Origin: Nanobdellota archaeon
Lineage (GTDB): Archaea > Nanobdellota > Nanobdellia > SCGC-AAA011-G17 > ARS1403
Assembly (NCBI GenBank): GCA_002688395.1
Contig: NZCU01000045.1
Location: 1-10,693 of the forward strand
DNA length: 10,693 bases
Direction: 5' to 3'
Shown here: piece by piece, positions 1 through 6,300 of the stretch
Position numbering within the stretch: the first letter of the stretch is position 1
How the letters are laid out: every line of letters begins with the position of its first letter
Position numbers and translations under genes: made by a program
The notes under the pieces: model-generated
The model's input: the letters and a program-made list of their open reading frames with translations, nothing else
What the model was told of the DNA's origin: nothing
Database searches by the model: none

Positions 1-1
1 T

Positions 2-1000
2 TTCAATTTTAACAAAAGGAATTCTGGAGTTATTAGAGATGCTTATGTTAAGTTAATTTCTATCTCTCCTTCTGTTCTAGTTGATGAGAAATTATGCATT
101 GCAGATAAAGGTAAAATCTTAGAAAAACATGGCTACAGAATTCAATTACCAAGCGGAAGAGAAAGAGGAGATTGCAGAACAGAGTATAAGTTAAGAGACA
201 AATCTGACAGGCTACGGTTCTATACCAATGGAAGATATTTCAGTTCTAATGAATTTTTCAATCTAGATTATAGCCATCTACAACCTGTAAATGTTGAAGT
301 TCTTTATGATGTTGATGTTGAGTATAGAGTAAAGCACTATGAAGAAGAGGAATATTGTTGTAAGAAGAAAAGAGTCTGCAAGAGATATGCTGATGGTAAA
401 AGAAGATGTAGAAGGAAATGTGTTAGATGGTGTGATGAGTGTGAATACGATTATACAGAATATAGAGAAGATTCTTTGACTTTATCTGACTCTAAAAATT
501 ATTATTTCTTTAAGACAAAGCCTAGTTTTAAATTTGAGATTTTGGATGGATATTACAACACAATAAAGGGAAAATTAGTGATAGAAAATTTTTCTAGTTT
601 AGACTTAGAATTCATAGGACCTTATCTAAAGCAATTTAACTACTTCTATACTTTGTATTTTGATGATGAAAATATTCTGACTCTGAAAGCTAATGAGAAA
701 GACAATTTCTTTTACAGAAGCTTAGTTGTGGAGAAATTCGTTGATGAGAATTTCAAATATCTTTTTACATTCTTTGTTAATAACCCTCAGTTATGTCAGC
801 TAACAATCAGAGATCACTTCTTTTCTAATACAGAAAATTGTGACTTGGCTTTTACTAAGATAGAGAAAGAACCGATTGAAACTCACAAAATAGATATGAA
901 TAAAATTTATCCTGTTTTTCAACTTGCTTTGTTCTTCTTTGTTCTTTACTTAGTCTTCAAGATAGCTATGAAGTATGGAGGGAAACATGGCAGAGTGTAG
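2..1000 (+). CDS. Membrane-anchored cysteine-rich protein, 5'-truncated
   Basis: This reading frame is open from the left window edge to a TAG at 998-1000, so only the last 332 residues are seen. A TTG at 476 lies inside the open frame and is not a credible start. Visible residues 119-147 form a very basic cluster with seven cysteines (codons at 356, 359, 377, 407, 419, 431 and 440; spacing CC-x5-C-x9-C-x3-C-x3-C-x2-C). A single hydrophobic helix near residues 304-324 is followed by a short basic tail. By the positive-inside rule the bulk should lie outside the cell, where the cysteines would form disulfides. The gene overlaps the VirB6-like gene by 14 bases and belongs to the VirB6-VirB4 operon, so a surface component of that transfer apparatus is inferred. 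I do not recognise the family. Confidence 0.8.
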   Translation, partial: FNFNKRNSGVIRDAYVKLISISPSVLVDEKLCIADKGKILEKHGYRIQLPSGRERGDCRTEYKLRDKSDRLRFYTNGRYFSSNEFFNLDYSHLQPVNVEVLYDVDVEYRVKHYEEEEYCCKKKRVCKRYADGKRRCRRKCVRWCDECEYDYTEYREDSLTLSDSKNYYFFKTKPSFKFEILDGYYNTIKGKLVIENFSSLDLEFIGPYLKQFNYFYTLYFDDENILTLKANEKDNFFYRSLVVEKFVDENFKYLFTFFVNNPQLCQLTIRDHFFSNTENCDLAFTKIEKEPIETHKIDMNKIYPVFQLALFFFVLYLVFKIAMKYGGKHGRV

Positions 1001-1868
1001 CATCCTAAATCTGGCTTCCTGTTTGCCTGAGAAATTCTTTGAATTCATTAAAGGAATAATTAATGCCCCCTTTGCTCCTTTATTAGACTTGGTTCAGAAG
1101 CTACTATCAGAACCAGTTAATATAGAAATCTTTCAAAGCTTGTGGGTTTTGATTGTTTATATTTTATCTATTTTCTATGGATTATTAATGCTATGGGCTG
1201 GCTTTAATTTTATTACTTCTAGCTATGATGTTTCAAAGAGAGAGTATGCCAAAGCTTGGTTGAAAGACGTTATCATTATGATTGTTCTAGTCCAAGCTTC
1301 CTATTTCTTTTACCAAGCAACATTAGAAATTTCTGCTAGTTTAACTTCAGGAGTATTAAGTTTAATTGATCCTGATTTCTTTTTATTAACTGCTTCTAGT
1401 CTAAGTAGTTTAGGATTAGAACTAGCTTTTGGTATTGTGTATTTGTCTGTCTTAATATTGACTGTTACCTTGCTAGCTATTAGATATTTCCTAGTAGCAG
1501 TTGGTTTAGTTATTTTTCCAATTGGAATCTTCTTTAATTTTATACCTTTTCTGAAACAGTATGGGAAATTAATCATAAATTCTTTAATGGTCATAGTATT
1601 CCTGCCTTTCTTTCAAGGCTTGATTTTACTAATAATCTCCAAGATGTTAGAAGTAACTACATTTGATAATTATAAAATTCTAGTGATGATAACAGCCTTC
1701 TTATTGATCAATTTACTAATGATCTTCCTTTTGATTTTCTCAATTGTCAAATCCGCACTAGCAGTAATGAGTTCTGATGTAGGGAAAGTCGCAACCGTTG
1801 TTGCTGGAAAAGTCCCAACTCCTTCTCCAAAAAATCCACAAACAAAATTAGGAGACTTTACTAGATAA
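987..1868 (+). CDS. VirB6/TrbL/CedA-like polytopic membrane protein
   Basis: This gene encodes a 293-residue integral membrane protein. An amphipathic N-terminal stretch (about 15-40) is followed by roughly six membrane helices near 51-75, 92-113, 146-165, 167-188, 195-218 and 230-255, then a Pro/Lys-rich tail. Size, helix number and position directly before a VirB4 ATPase match the inner-membrane channel subunit VirB6/TrbL of type IV secretion, whose archaeal relative is CedA. The segment around R166 and the F-P-I-G-I turn (177-181) is the sort of helix boundary that family keeps, but sequence similarity is weak and the assignment rests on topology and context. I chose ATG 987 over ATG 975 because GGAGG at 977-981 lies five bases before it. 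The stop overlaps the next start (TAATG), implying translational coupling. Confidence 0.7.
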   Translation: MAECSILNLASCLPEKFFEFIKGIINAPFAPLLDLVQKLLSEPVNIEIFQSLWVLIVYILSIFYGLLMLWAGFNFITSSYDVSKREYAKAWLKDVIIMIVLVQASYFFYQATLEISASLTSGVLSLIDPDFFLLTASSLSSLGLELAFGIVYLSVLILTVTLLAIRYFLVAVGLVIFPIGIFFNFIPFLKQYGKLIINSLMVIVFLPFFQGLILLIISKMLEVTTFDNYKILVMITAFLLINLLMIFLLIFSIVKSALAVMSSDVGKVATVVAGKVPTPSPKNPQTKLGDFTR

Positions 1869-4828
1869 TGCCCTATGAAATACCTGCTGAAATTGAGTAC
1901 AAGGAAAAGATAGTCTTTGGATTAAATTTCAAACAACTACTTATTATCTTACCTTTTCTTTTACTAGTCTTAGTTATTTTCAAGACCAATCATAATATCT
2001 ATATCAAGGGTGTTGCTTCAGCATTTGTTCTAGGACTTGCGGGATTGTTCATGTTCTTTGATTTAGGTGGAAAAATTAAGACATTCCTTAACTGGAAGAA
2101 AAATACTTTCTTGAATACAAGAAATTTCAATTATTTTATTGGTGTTAAAGAGATTAAAAATAACTACATCCATCTGCCTGACAAAAATAAAAGAGTGGCT
2201 ATTCTGAAAGTTCAGCCGATTAATTTCACAATAAAAACAGATGAGGAGAAAGACACCATAGTTTTACAATTCCAGAAATTACTCAATTCCATTGATTTTC
2301 CTATACAGATTTTAATTAATACGGATACCTTAGATATTAAGGATTATTTGGATTCTCTTAAAAGGAGAATAAAAAAGAACAAATTATACAAGAAATTATT
2401 TAAGCAATATCAAGAATATATCACTTCTACAATTGCTAAAAATTCAATCATGAACAGGAATTTCTATTTAGTAATTCCAGAAGCAACCAATATTGAAAAT
2501 CAGATAGAAATATGTCTGGATAAACTAGAAAATTTAAACTTAAAAGTTGAAATTCTAAAAGATGAGGAACTTGAAGAATTAGTTAACAAATTTCTGATTA
2601 AAGAGGAGAAGAATGTTGAAAACAATATTGATTTTCTGAAGTTGGATAACAAATTAAATAGAGTGATAAGTGCCTATGGCTATCCAAGAGTTGTAGAAGC
2701 TGGATTTCTGGACAAGTTAATATCGTCTATTGGAAACTTTGATATTAGCTTACACATCCAACCAGAATCTATAGAAACTACTATGGTTATGCTGAATAAA
2801 GAGCTACAGAAACAGAGAGCAGACCTATACTCTGCTGAGTTAAAAGGCATCTTAAATCCAGCTTTGGAAATCAAGTATAATGATACAAAGAGATTATTAG
2901 AAGATTTGCAGAAAGGTAAAGATAAGCTGTTTAATGTTTCTTTGTATATTAATGTGAAAGCTGATTCTTTAGAAGAATTAGATTCGCTAAGTAGAAAAGT
3001 AGAATCTGAACTAAACTCTTTACTAATTATTCCTCAAGTTGCTTCTTACAAAATGTTAGCTGGTTATAAATCAATAGTTCCAATAGCTAATGATGCTTTA
3101 GGAATGAAAAGAAATATTACTACTTACAGCTTGAGTGCTTTCTTTCCATTCACATCTCCTTTTTTGCAGTTAGATAATTCTGGAGTTTGGTTAGGACTTA
3201 ACAAAAATAACATTCCTATAATCAGAGATATTTTCAAATTGAGTAATGCTAATGGTTTGATCTTAGCTTCTTCAGGTTCAGGAAAATCTTTCTTTGCTAA
3301 ACTTCTAATTGAAAGATATCTTCTAAATAGGACTAAAGTTATTGTAATAGATCCTCAGGGAGAATATAAAAATCTGGTTAAAATATTTGGAGGAGAATTA
3401 ATTGAATTATCTAGGACAAGTGAAACCATGATTAATCCTCTTGACTTAATGGGTCATGATTACTCTGAAAAAAGACTAAGTCTAATGGATTTGATGCCTG
3501 TAATGCTGGGAGATTTAACTGAACCTCAAAAATCCTTCATAGATAGAGCATTAACAGAAGCTTATGAAAAGAATGGAATTTCAGAAGACCCTTCTACCTG
3601 GAATAATGAAGAGCCAATTCTAAAGGATGTTTTAGAAATTCTGGAAAGTTATGAGAAAAATGCAATCACTCTTGAGAAAACAACCATTAGAAGTTTAATT
3701 AACAGATTAAGTATGTATGTTGACGGTGTTTTCTCTTTCATGAACAGAGATACTAATATTGACTTCAATAATAATTTTGTATGCTTTGATATTGGAAATA
3801 TGCCTAAGCAAGTTAAGCCAGTAATGATGTTTCTAATTTTAGATTATGTTTACATGAAAATGAAGTCAGATTTAGACAGAAAACTGTTGGTTATAGATGA
3901 AGCTTGGTCTCTCTTAAGTAGGACAGAAGATGCTTCTTATATTTTTGAGATAGTAAAAACTTGTAGGAAATTCAATCTTGGACTTTTATTAATTAATCAA
4001 GAAGTTGAAGGTATGTTAAACTCCGAAGCTGGAAAATCTGTTTTAGCTAATTCCTCTTACACATTACTTATGAGACAAAAACCAGCAGTTATCAAAGATG
4101 TGGATGAAGTCTTTAATCTCAGCAAAATGGAGAAACACACCCTTCTAACAGCTTCTGTTGGTGAAGGGTTGTTGTTGATTGAAGATGACCATTCTGAGAT
4201 TAAAGTTGTAGCAAGTGAAGAAGAACACAGATTAATTACAACAAATCCCGATGAAATTATGAAACAAAATAAATCGAAGAAAAAGAAGTCTAAAAGTGCA
4301 AATAAAGTGAAACCGAAAAAAAGAGTGAAGATTAAAGTTGATGCCGAAAAAAGATTTTATCGACATGGAGATTTAACTTTACCTGAAGTCAAATATCTTC
4401 TCTCAAAAGGTTATCAGGAAACTCTTCAGAAAAGTTGCTTTAGCAACTATGAAGAGAGATATTTGTTAAAGCCAAGATTTAATGAAAGCATCCAACACTT
4501 CTTCCTAACAATCGATGTTGCTAATTATCTGAAAAACAAAGGATTGAAAGTGGAGCTATTTACAACAGCGAAACCAGATATAGTTTTCACAATAGGCAAA
4601 AAGAAGATTGGAATTGAAGTCGAGACAGGAAAAATAATGAAGTATGCAAAAAAACAACTTAAAACAAAAACGAATTTACTCAACAAAAATTATGATGATT
4701 GGTTCTTCATAGTTATGAACAAAAATTTTGCTTCAAAATACAGAAAGTTCGGAAAAGTTTTCGAGATGAGATACCTAAAAAACCAACTTGACAAATACCT
4801 GAAAAATGCTCAAAATAGTCCAAAGTAG
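1868..4828 (+). CDS. VirB4-family conjugation ATPase with PrgI-like N-terminus and PD-(D/E)XK-like C-terminal domain
   Basis: This 986-residue protein should power substrate transfer or pilus assembly at the membrane. Residues 1-66 resemble PrgI-family proteins: a P-Y-E-I-P start and two membrane helices (about 23-38 and 45-66), the role VirB3 plays elsewhere. Residues 90-440 fit the VirB4/TrbE/CagE N-terminal region. The RecA/HerA-like ATPase has Walker A ASSGSGKS at 467-474 (K473) and Walker B LLVIDE at 673-678, with N-x-E near the expected sensor position. A lysine-rich linker (about 799-826) leads to 160 extra residues with a nuclease-like signature: P903-D904, then after a beta-hairpin E917-V-E919-T-G-K922. 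VirB4 proteins are usually about 800 residues, so the tail is additional. The ATPase call is firm, the PrgI segment likely, and the nuclease fold is inferred from motif spacing. The start overlaps the upstream stop by one base. Confidence 0.92.
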   Translation: MPYEIPAEIEYKEKIVFGLNFKQLLIILPFLLLVLVIFKTNHNIYIKGVASAFVLGLAGLFMFFDLGGKIKTFLNWKKNTFLNTRNFNYFIGVKEIKNNYIHLPDKNKRVAILKVQPINFTIKTDEEKDTIVLQFQKLLNSIDFPIQILINTDTLDIKDYLDSLKRRIKKNKLYKKLFKQYQEYITSTIAKNSIMNRNFYLVIPEATNIENQIEICLDKLENLNLKVEILKDEELEELVNKFLIKEEKNVENNIDFLKLDNKLNRVISAYGYPRVVEAGFLDKLISSIGNFDISLHIQPESIETTMVMLNKELQKQRADLYSAELKGILNPALEIKYNDTKRLLEDLQKGKDKLFNVSLYINVKADSLEELDSLSRKVESELNSLLIIPQVASYKMLAGYKSIVPIANDALGMKRNITTYSLSAFFPFTSPFLQLDNSGVWLGLNKNNIPIIRDIFKLSNANGLILASSGSGKSFFAKLLIERYLLNRTKVIVIDPQGEYKNLVKIFGGELIELSRTSETMINPLDLMGHDYSEKRLSLMDLMPVMLGDLTEPQKSFIDRALTEAYEKNGISEDPSTWNNEEPILKDVLEILESYEKNAITLEKTTIRSLINRLSMYVDGVFSFMNRDTNIDFNNNFVCFDIGNMPKQVKPVMMFLILDYVYMKMKSDLDRKLLVIDEAWSLLSRTEDASYIFEIVKTCRKFNLGLLLINQEVEGMLNSEAGKSVLANSSYTLLMRQKPAVIKDVDEVFNLSKMEKHTLLTASVGEGLLLIEDDHSEIKVVASEEEHRLITTNPDEIMKQNKSKKKKSKSANKVKPKKRVKIKVDAEKRFYRHGDLTLPEVKYLLSKGYQETLQKSCFSNYEERYLLKPRFNESIQHFFLTIDVANYLKNKGLKVELFTTAKPDIVFTIGKKKIGIEVETGKIMKYAKKQLKTKTNLLNKNYDDWFFIVMNKNFASKYRKFGKVFEMRYLKNQLDKYLKNAQNSPK

Positions 4829-4887
4829 ATTTTATAGTTCCAAGAGCTGTGGACTACAATTTTGGCTATTACAAGAGTTTTAGCCAT

Positions 4888-4897
4888 CAAATATAAT
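4888..4897 (+). promoter_or_regulatory. Possible TATA box for the 61-aa gene
   Basis: AAATATAA-type sequence lies about 58 bases before ATG 4951. A start about 25 bases downstream would leave a 5' leader of roughly 30 bases carrying the 4923-4936 palindrome and the GGAGG ribosome site, unlike the leaderless genes elsewhere in the window. TATTATAC at 4916-4923 is an alternative box. Confidence 0.3.
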
Positions 4898-4922
4898 AGC
4901 ACTTTCCGTGCTGACTATTATA

Positions 4923-4936
4923 CTCACTTAAGTGAG
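4923..4936. promoter_or_regulatory. Perfect 14-base palindrome touching the ribosome binding site
   Basis: CTCACTTAAGTGAG is identical to its reverse complement and its last G begins the GAGGAGG ribosome site (4936-4942). It could be an operator or a small hairpin beside the ribosome site. A near copy, TCACTTAAGGTGA, covers the start of the gene at 5203. Confidence 0.45.
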
Positions 4937-4950
4937 AGGAGGTAAACAAG

Positions 4951-5136
4951 ATGGATGAGAAACTAACAAAATTAAAAATGGAACAGTTGAGTAAGCAACC
5001 GATTTTAGAAGACCATGTAACAATAAGTGAAGATGGCAAATGGTTAATAGCCAAAGCTACAACCACAATAATTAAACCCATGAGCTATCTTGATAAGATA
5101 AAAGAAAATCGGTTGGAAGGGAAGAAGGAAGAGTAA
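4951..5136 (+). CDS. Small hypothetical protein, 61 aa
   Basis: This is a soluble, charged protein of 61 residues with no membrane segment, cysteines or recognised catalytic motif. Residues 1-15 and 48-61 look helical and lysine/glutamate-rich. The middle (about 21-42) reads as two beta strands around S-E-D-G-K-W, a pattern of small beta-hairpin proteins. A strong ribosome site, GGAGG at 4938-4942, sits eight bases before the ATG and makes the gene convincing despite its size. It lies 122 bases after the VirB4 gene with apparently its own promoter, and 66 bases before the exported-protein pair. I do not recognise the family. A role linked to the transfer apparatus is only suggested by position. 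Confidence 0.75.
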   Translation: MDEKLTKLKMEQLSKQPILEDHVTISEDGKWLIAKATTTIIKPMSYLDKIKENRLEGKKEE

Positions 5137-5144
5137 ATAGAAAC

Positions 5145-5156
5145 AAAGGAGGTGAT
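5145..5156 (+). promoter_or_regulatory. Orphan extended Shine-Dalgarno sequence
   Basis: AAAGGAGGTGAT matches the complement of the 16S rRNA 3' tail over 12 bases, the strongest such site in the window. No ATG, GTG or TTG lies 4-12 bases downstream, and the next real start (GTG 5203) is about 50 bases away, behind its own TATA box. It may be a relic, a leader feature of the upstream transcript, or chance. Confidence 0.45.
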
Positions 5157-5192
5157 ATTCCTATAGTAAGATTTTTATAAATAATGATATTC
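5153..5192 (+). repeat. Direct repeat TGATATTC flanking a TATA box
   Basis: TGATATTC occurs at 5153-5160 and 5185-5192, 32 bases apart (about three helical turns), on either side of the TATA box at 5174-5181. This arrangement could bind a regulator of the 5203-6157 gene pair; it is short enough to be chance in AT-rich DNA. Confidence 0.3.
5174..5181 (+). promoter_or_regulatory. Archaeal TATA box for the 5203-6157 gene pair
   Basis: TTTATAAA is centred about 26 bases before GTG 5203, so transcription would begin at or next to the start codon and give a leaderless mRNA. No ribosome site lies at normal distance from the GTG, which agrees. Confidence 0.6.
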
Positions 5193-5193
5193 A

Positions 5194-5206
5194 TCACTTA
5201 AGGTGA
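5194..5206. promoter_or_regulatory. Near-palindrome over the predicted transcription start
   Basis: TCACTTAAGGTGA contains the GTG start codon and differs by one inserted G from the palindrome at 4924-4935. Binding here would block transcription initiation. The match is visible; regulation is inference. Confidence 0.35.
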
Positions 5207-5613
5207 AAAAATTGAAAACAATTAGACTAACATTTATCTTACTAACATTATTACTAATCTCTGGTCAAAGCTGTGTTATAAATTCTGATTACTTACAACC
5301 AACATCTCCTTCAGAGGACATAATAACAAGAAATGAAATATATACAATAAGATTTTTTATTAAGAATCCAACTCAGAACACATTTATAGGAAAGGTCGAA
5401 TATCAATTTGATGAAAAATGTTTGTCTACATTTCCTAAGAGCGAAGAGGTTACAATTACTCCGCAAGAATCTAAAAAGGCAATGGCTAAGGAATTTAGGA
5501 CAAATTCTGTGAACAAAGAGTGTTCTCAAAAACCCCAAAGAGTTACTGTTGTAATAAGGGATAGGGGAGGAGATATAAAAGACTCTTTTGATATCCTCTT
5601 ATCGATAGCTTGA
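5203..5613 (+). CDS. Exported or lipid-anchored small protein, probable beta-sandwich fold
   Basis: This 136-residue protein starts at GTG 5203. A basic tip (KKLK) is followed by a hydrophobic core at about residues 8-20 and then S-G-Q-S-C24, which reads as a signal peptide. C24 could be a lipid-anchor cysteine, though the lipobox is not canonical. The mature part alternates short hydrophobic strands and polar turns, including the I-T-P-Q-E-S turn typical of Ig-like beta-sandwiches. C73 and C107 are well placed for a disulfide outside the cell. Expression is probably leaderless from the TATA box at 5174-5181. The next gene begins 16 bases downstream and encodes a protein of similar design, so the two may be partners on the cell surface, perhaps of the VirB-like apparatus. 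No family was recognised. Confidence 0.75.
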   Translation: MKKLKTIRLTFILLTLLLISGQSCVINSDYLQPTSPSEDIITRNEIYTIRFFIKNPTQNTFIGKVEYQFDEKCLSTFPKSEEVTITPQESKKAMAKEFRTNSVNKECSQKPQRVTVVIRDRGGDIKDSFDILLSIA

Positions 5614-5629
5614 AAATGATTTTTTTAAA

Positions 5630-6157
5630 ATGGAAGTTAGGAGAATGGCAGAATACGAAAAGAGAGATTATAAAAGAACTTTTAAAGAATTAGCTAAATA
5701 CATTATACCTTTCATAATTGGATTAACACTTACCAATCAATTGTTCTTTCTCCAACATACAGGAATATGGTTTCTAACAGATTTTGAACATGAAGATTTC
5801 AAATCTTCTTTTAAAAATCACTATAGTTCCAATAAACTTCATAGTTATGAAGTAGAGGATGGATTGAAAGCTTGGATTAAAAATACATACATACAACAAA
5901 ATAGTGTTAGGACAACTCTGGAAGTACCAAATTTTGTAAAAATTGAGTGTAAAATTGATGAACCAGAAGTAGAGGGGGACAAATGTAGAAGATATATAAT
6001 CCCTGCTGGATCAATGAAGCAACTCTCATTTAATATTACTATAGAAGAAAATCCACCAAAACAAGAACACGAATTTTGTTTAGTTACAGAAAGATTAGGA
6101 AAATGGCTTTGGTTCAATAATAAGGAAAAAACATGTATTGATGTCACAATTAACTGA
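5630..6157 (+). CDS. Single-pass membrane protein with disulfide-type extracellular domain
   Basis: This 175-residue protein has a basic cytoplasmic N-terminus (K/R-rich, residues 1-20) and one membrane helix at about 22-42. The extracellular domain that follows carries four cysteines (C107, C119, C150, C169), enough for two disulfides. The strand-turn pattern around I-P-A-G-S (124-128) resembles that of the preceding gene's product, suggesting a related Ig-like fold. Start choice: ATG 5630 is 16 bases after the previous stop. ATG 5645 would place AGGAG only one base away, which is too close. The two genes probably share one transcript, ending in the T-rich stretch at 6158-6174. Function is unknown; a surface or transfer-apparatus component is plausible from context. 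Confidence 0.75.
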   Translation: MEVRRMAEYEKRDYKRTFKELAKYIIPFIIGLTLTNQLFFLQHTGIWFLTDFEHEDFKSSFKNHYSSNKLHSYEVEDGLKAWIKNTYIQQNSVRTTLEVPNFVKIECKIDEPEVEGDKCRRYIIPAGSMKQLSFNITIEENPPKQEHEFCLVTERLGKWLWFNNKEKTCIDVTIN

Positions 6158-6239
6158 TTTCTTTTTTAATTTTTCCTAAGCACCCATCACAATAAATCCT
6201 CTCATCAGAAATCCATTGTAGACAATTCAAGCACTCCAT
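6150..6239 (-). CDS. Zinc-ribbon-like micro-protein, 29 aa
   Basis: Reading down from the ATG at 6239 gives 29 residues ending in TAA at 6150-6152. Two cysteine pairs, C3-L-N-C6 and C17-D-G-C20, are separated by ten residues and followed by a lysine-rich tail. This is the pattern of a minimal zinc ribbon or zinc knuckle, common among very small archaeal proteins that often bind nucleic acid. A TATA box on the minus strand (6263-6270) is centred about 27 bases before the ATG, the same leaderless spacing as other genes here, which raises confidence above chance. Its 3' end overlaps the convergent gene by eight bases, and it lies 61 bases past the end of the racemase operon on the same strand. 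Zinc binding is inferred. Confidence 0.5.
   Translation of the reverse strand: MECLNCLQWISDERIYCDGCLGKIKKEIS
6158..6174 (+). terminator. T-rich terminator of the plus-strand operon
   Basis: TTTCTTTTTTAATTTTT begins directly after the TGA at 6155-6157. T-tracts without a hairpin are the usual archaeal termination signal. It also encodes the lysine-rich end of the micro-gene on the other strand, so base composition alone is not independent proof. Confidence 0.5.
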
Positions 6240-6262
6240 ACTAAAGTGAAAAGAGACAATAA

Positions 6263-6270
6263 TTTATAAG
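6263..6270 (-). promoter_or_regulatory. TATA box for the zinc-ribbon micro-gene
   Basis: On the minus strand this reads CTTATAAA, centred about 27 bases before ATG 6239, giving a leaderless transcript. It is also close enough to the end of the upstream operon that readthrough could feed the micro-gene. Confidence 0.5.
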
Positions 6271-6300
6271 ATTAATTGCTCTATTGATAAAAAGAGAGAG

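Larger units (their letters stand above)
4814..4936 (+). promoter_or_regulatory. Intergenic run of four inverted repeats between the VirB4 gene and the 61-aa gene
   Basis: Four inverted repeats follow each other: TAGTCCA/TGGACTA (4816-4822 with 4850-4856), TGGCTA/TAGCCA (4863-4868 with 4881-4886), AGCAC-tttcc-GTGCT (4898-4912), and the perfect palindrome CTCACTTAAGTGAG (4923-4936). The first spans the VirB4 stop codon. No long T-run follows, so a simple terminator is unlikely. RNA folding, mRNA end processing or protein binding are possible. The repeats are visible; any function is inference. Confidence 0.4.

Noticed and set aside
476..1000. TTG-initiated 174-residue gene
   Set aside because: The frame is open without a stop from base 2, there is no ribosome site or TATA box at 476, and the cysteine-rich cluster lies just upstream in the same frame; it is the tail of a larger gene.
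1310..1594. Minus-strand reading frame inside the VirB6-like gene
   Set aside because: Shadow of a well-supported membrane protein gene; no promoter or ribosome site.
4829..4950. tRNA or known riboswitch in the structured intergenic region
   Set aside because: The stems are short and consecutive; no cloverleaf, TPsiC-like GTTCRA box or known aptamer core could be found.
4887..5081. Minus-strand reading frame across the 61-aa gene
   Set aside because: It opposes a gene with a strong ribosome site and shows no motif or promoter of its own.
5184..5201. Five-codon ORF (ATG to TAA) just before the GTG start at 5203
   Set aside because: It lies between the TATA box and the predicted transcription start, so it would not be on the mRNA.
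5845..6147. Minus-strand 100-residue frame opposite the membrane-anchored gene
   Set aside because: Low-complexity serine/cysteine-rich shadow of a convincing gene with a membrane helix and paired cysteines.
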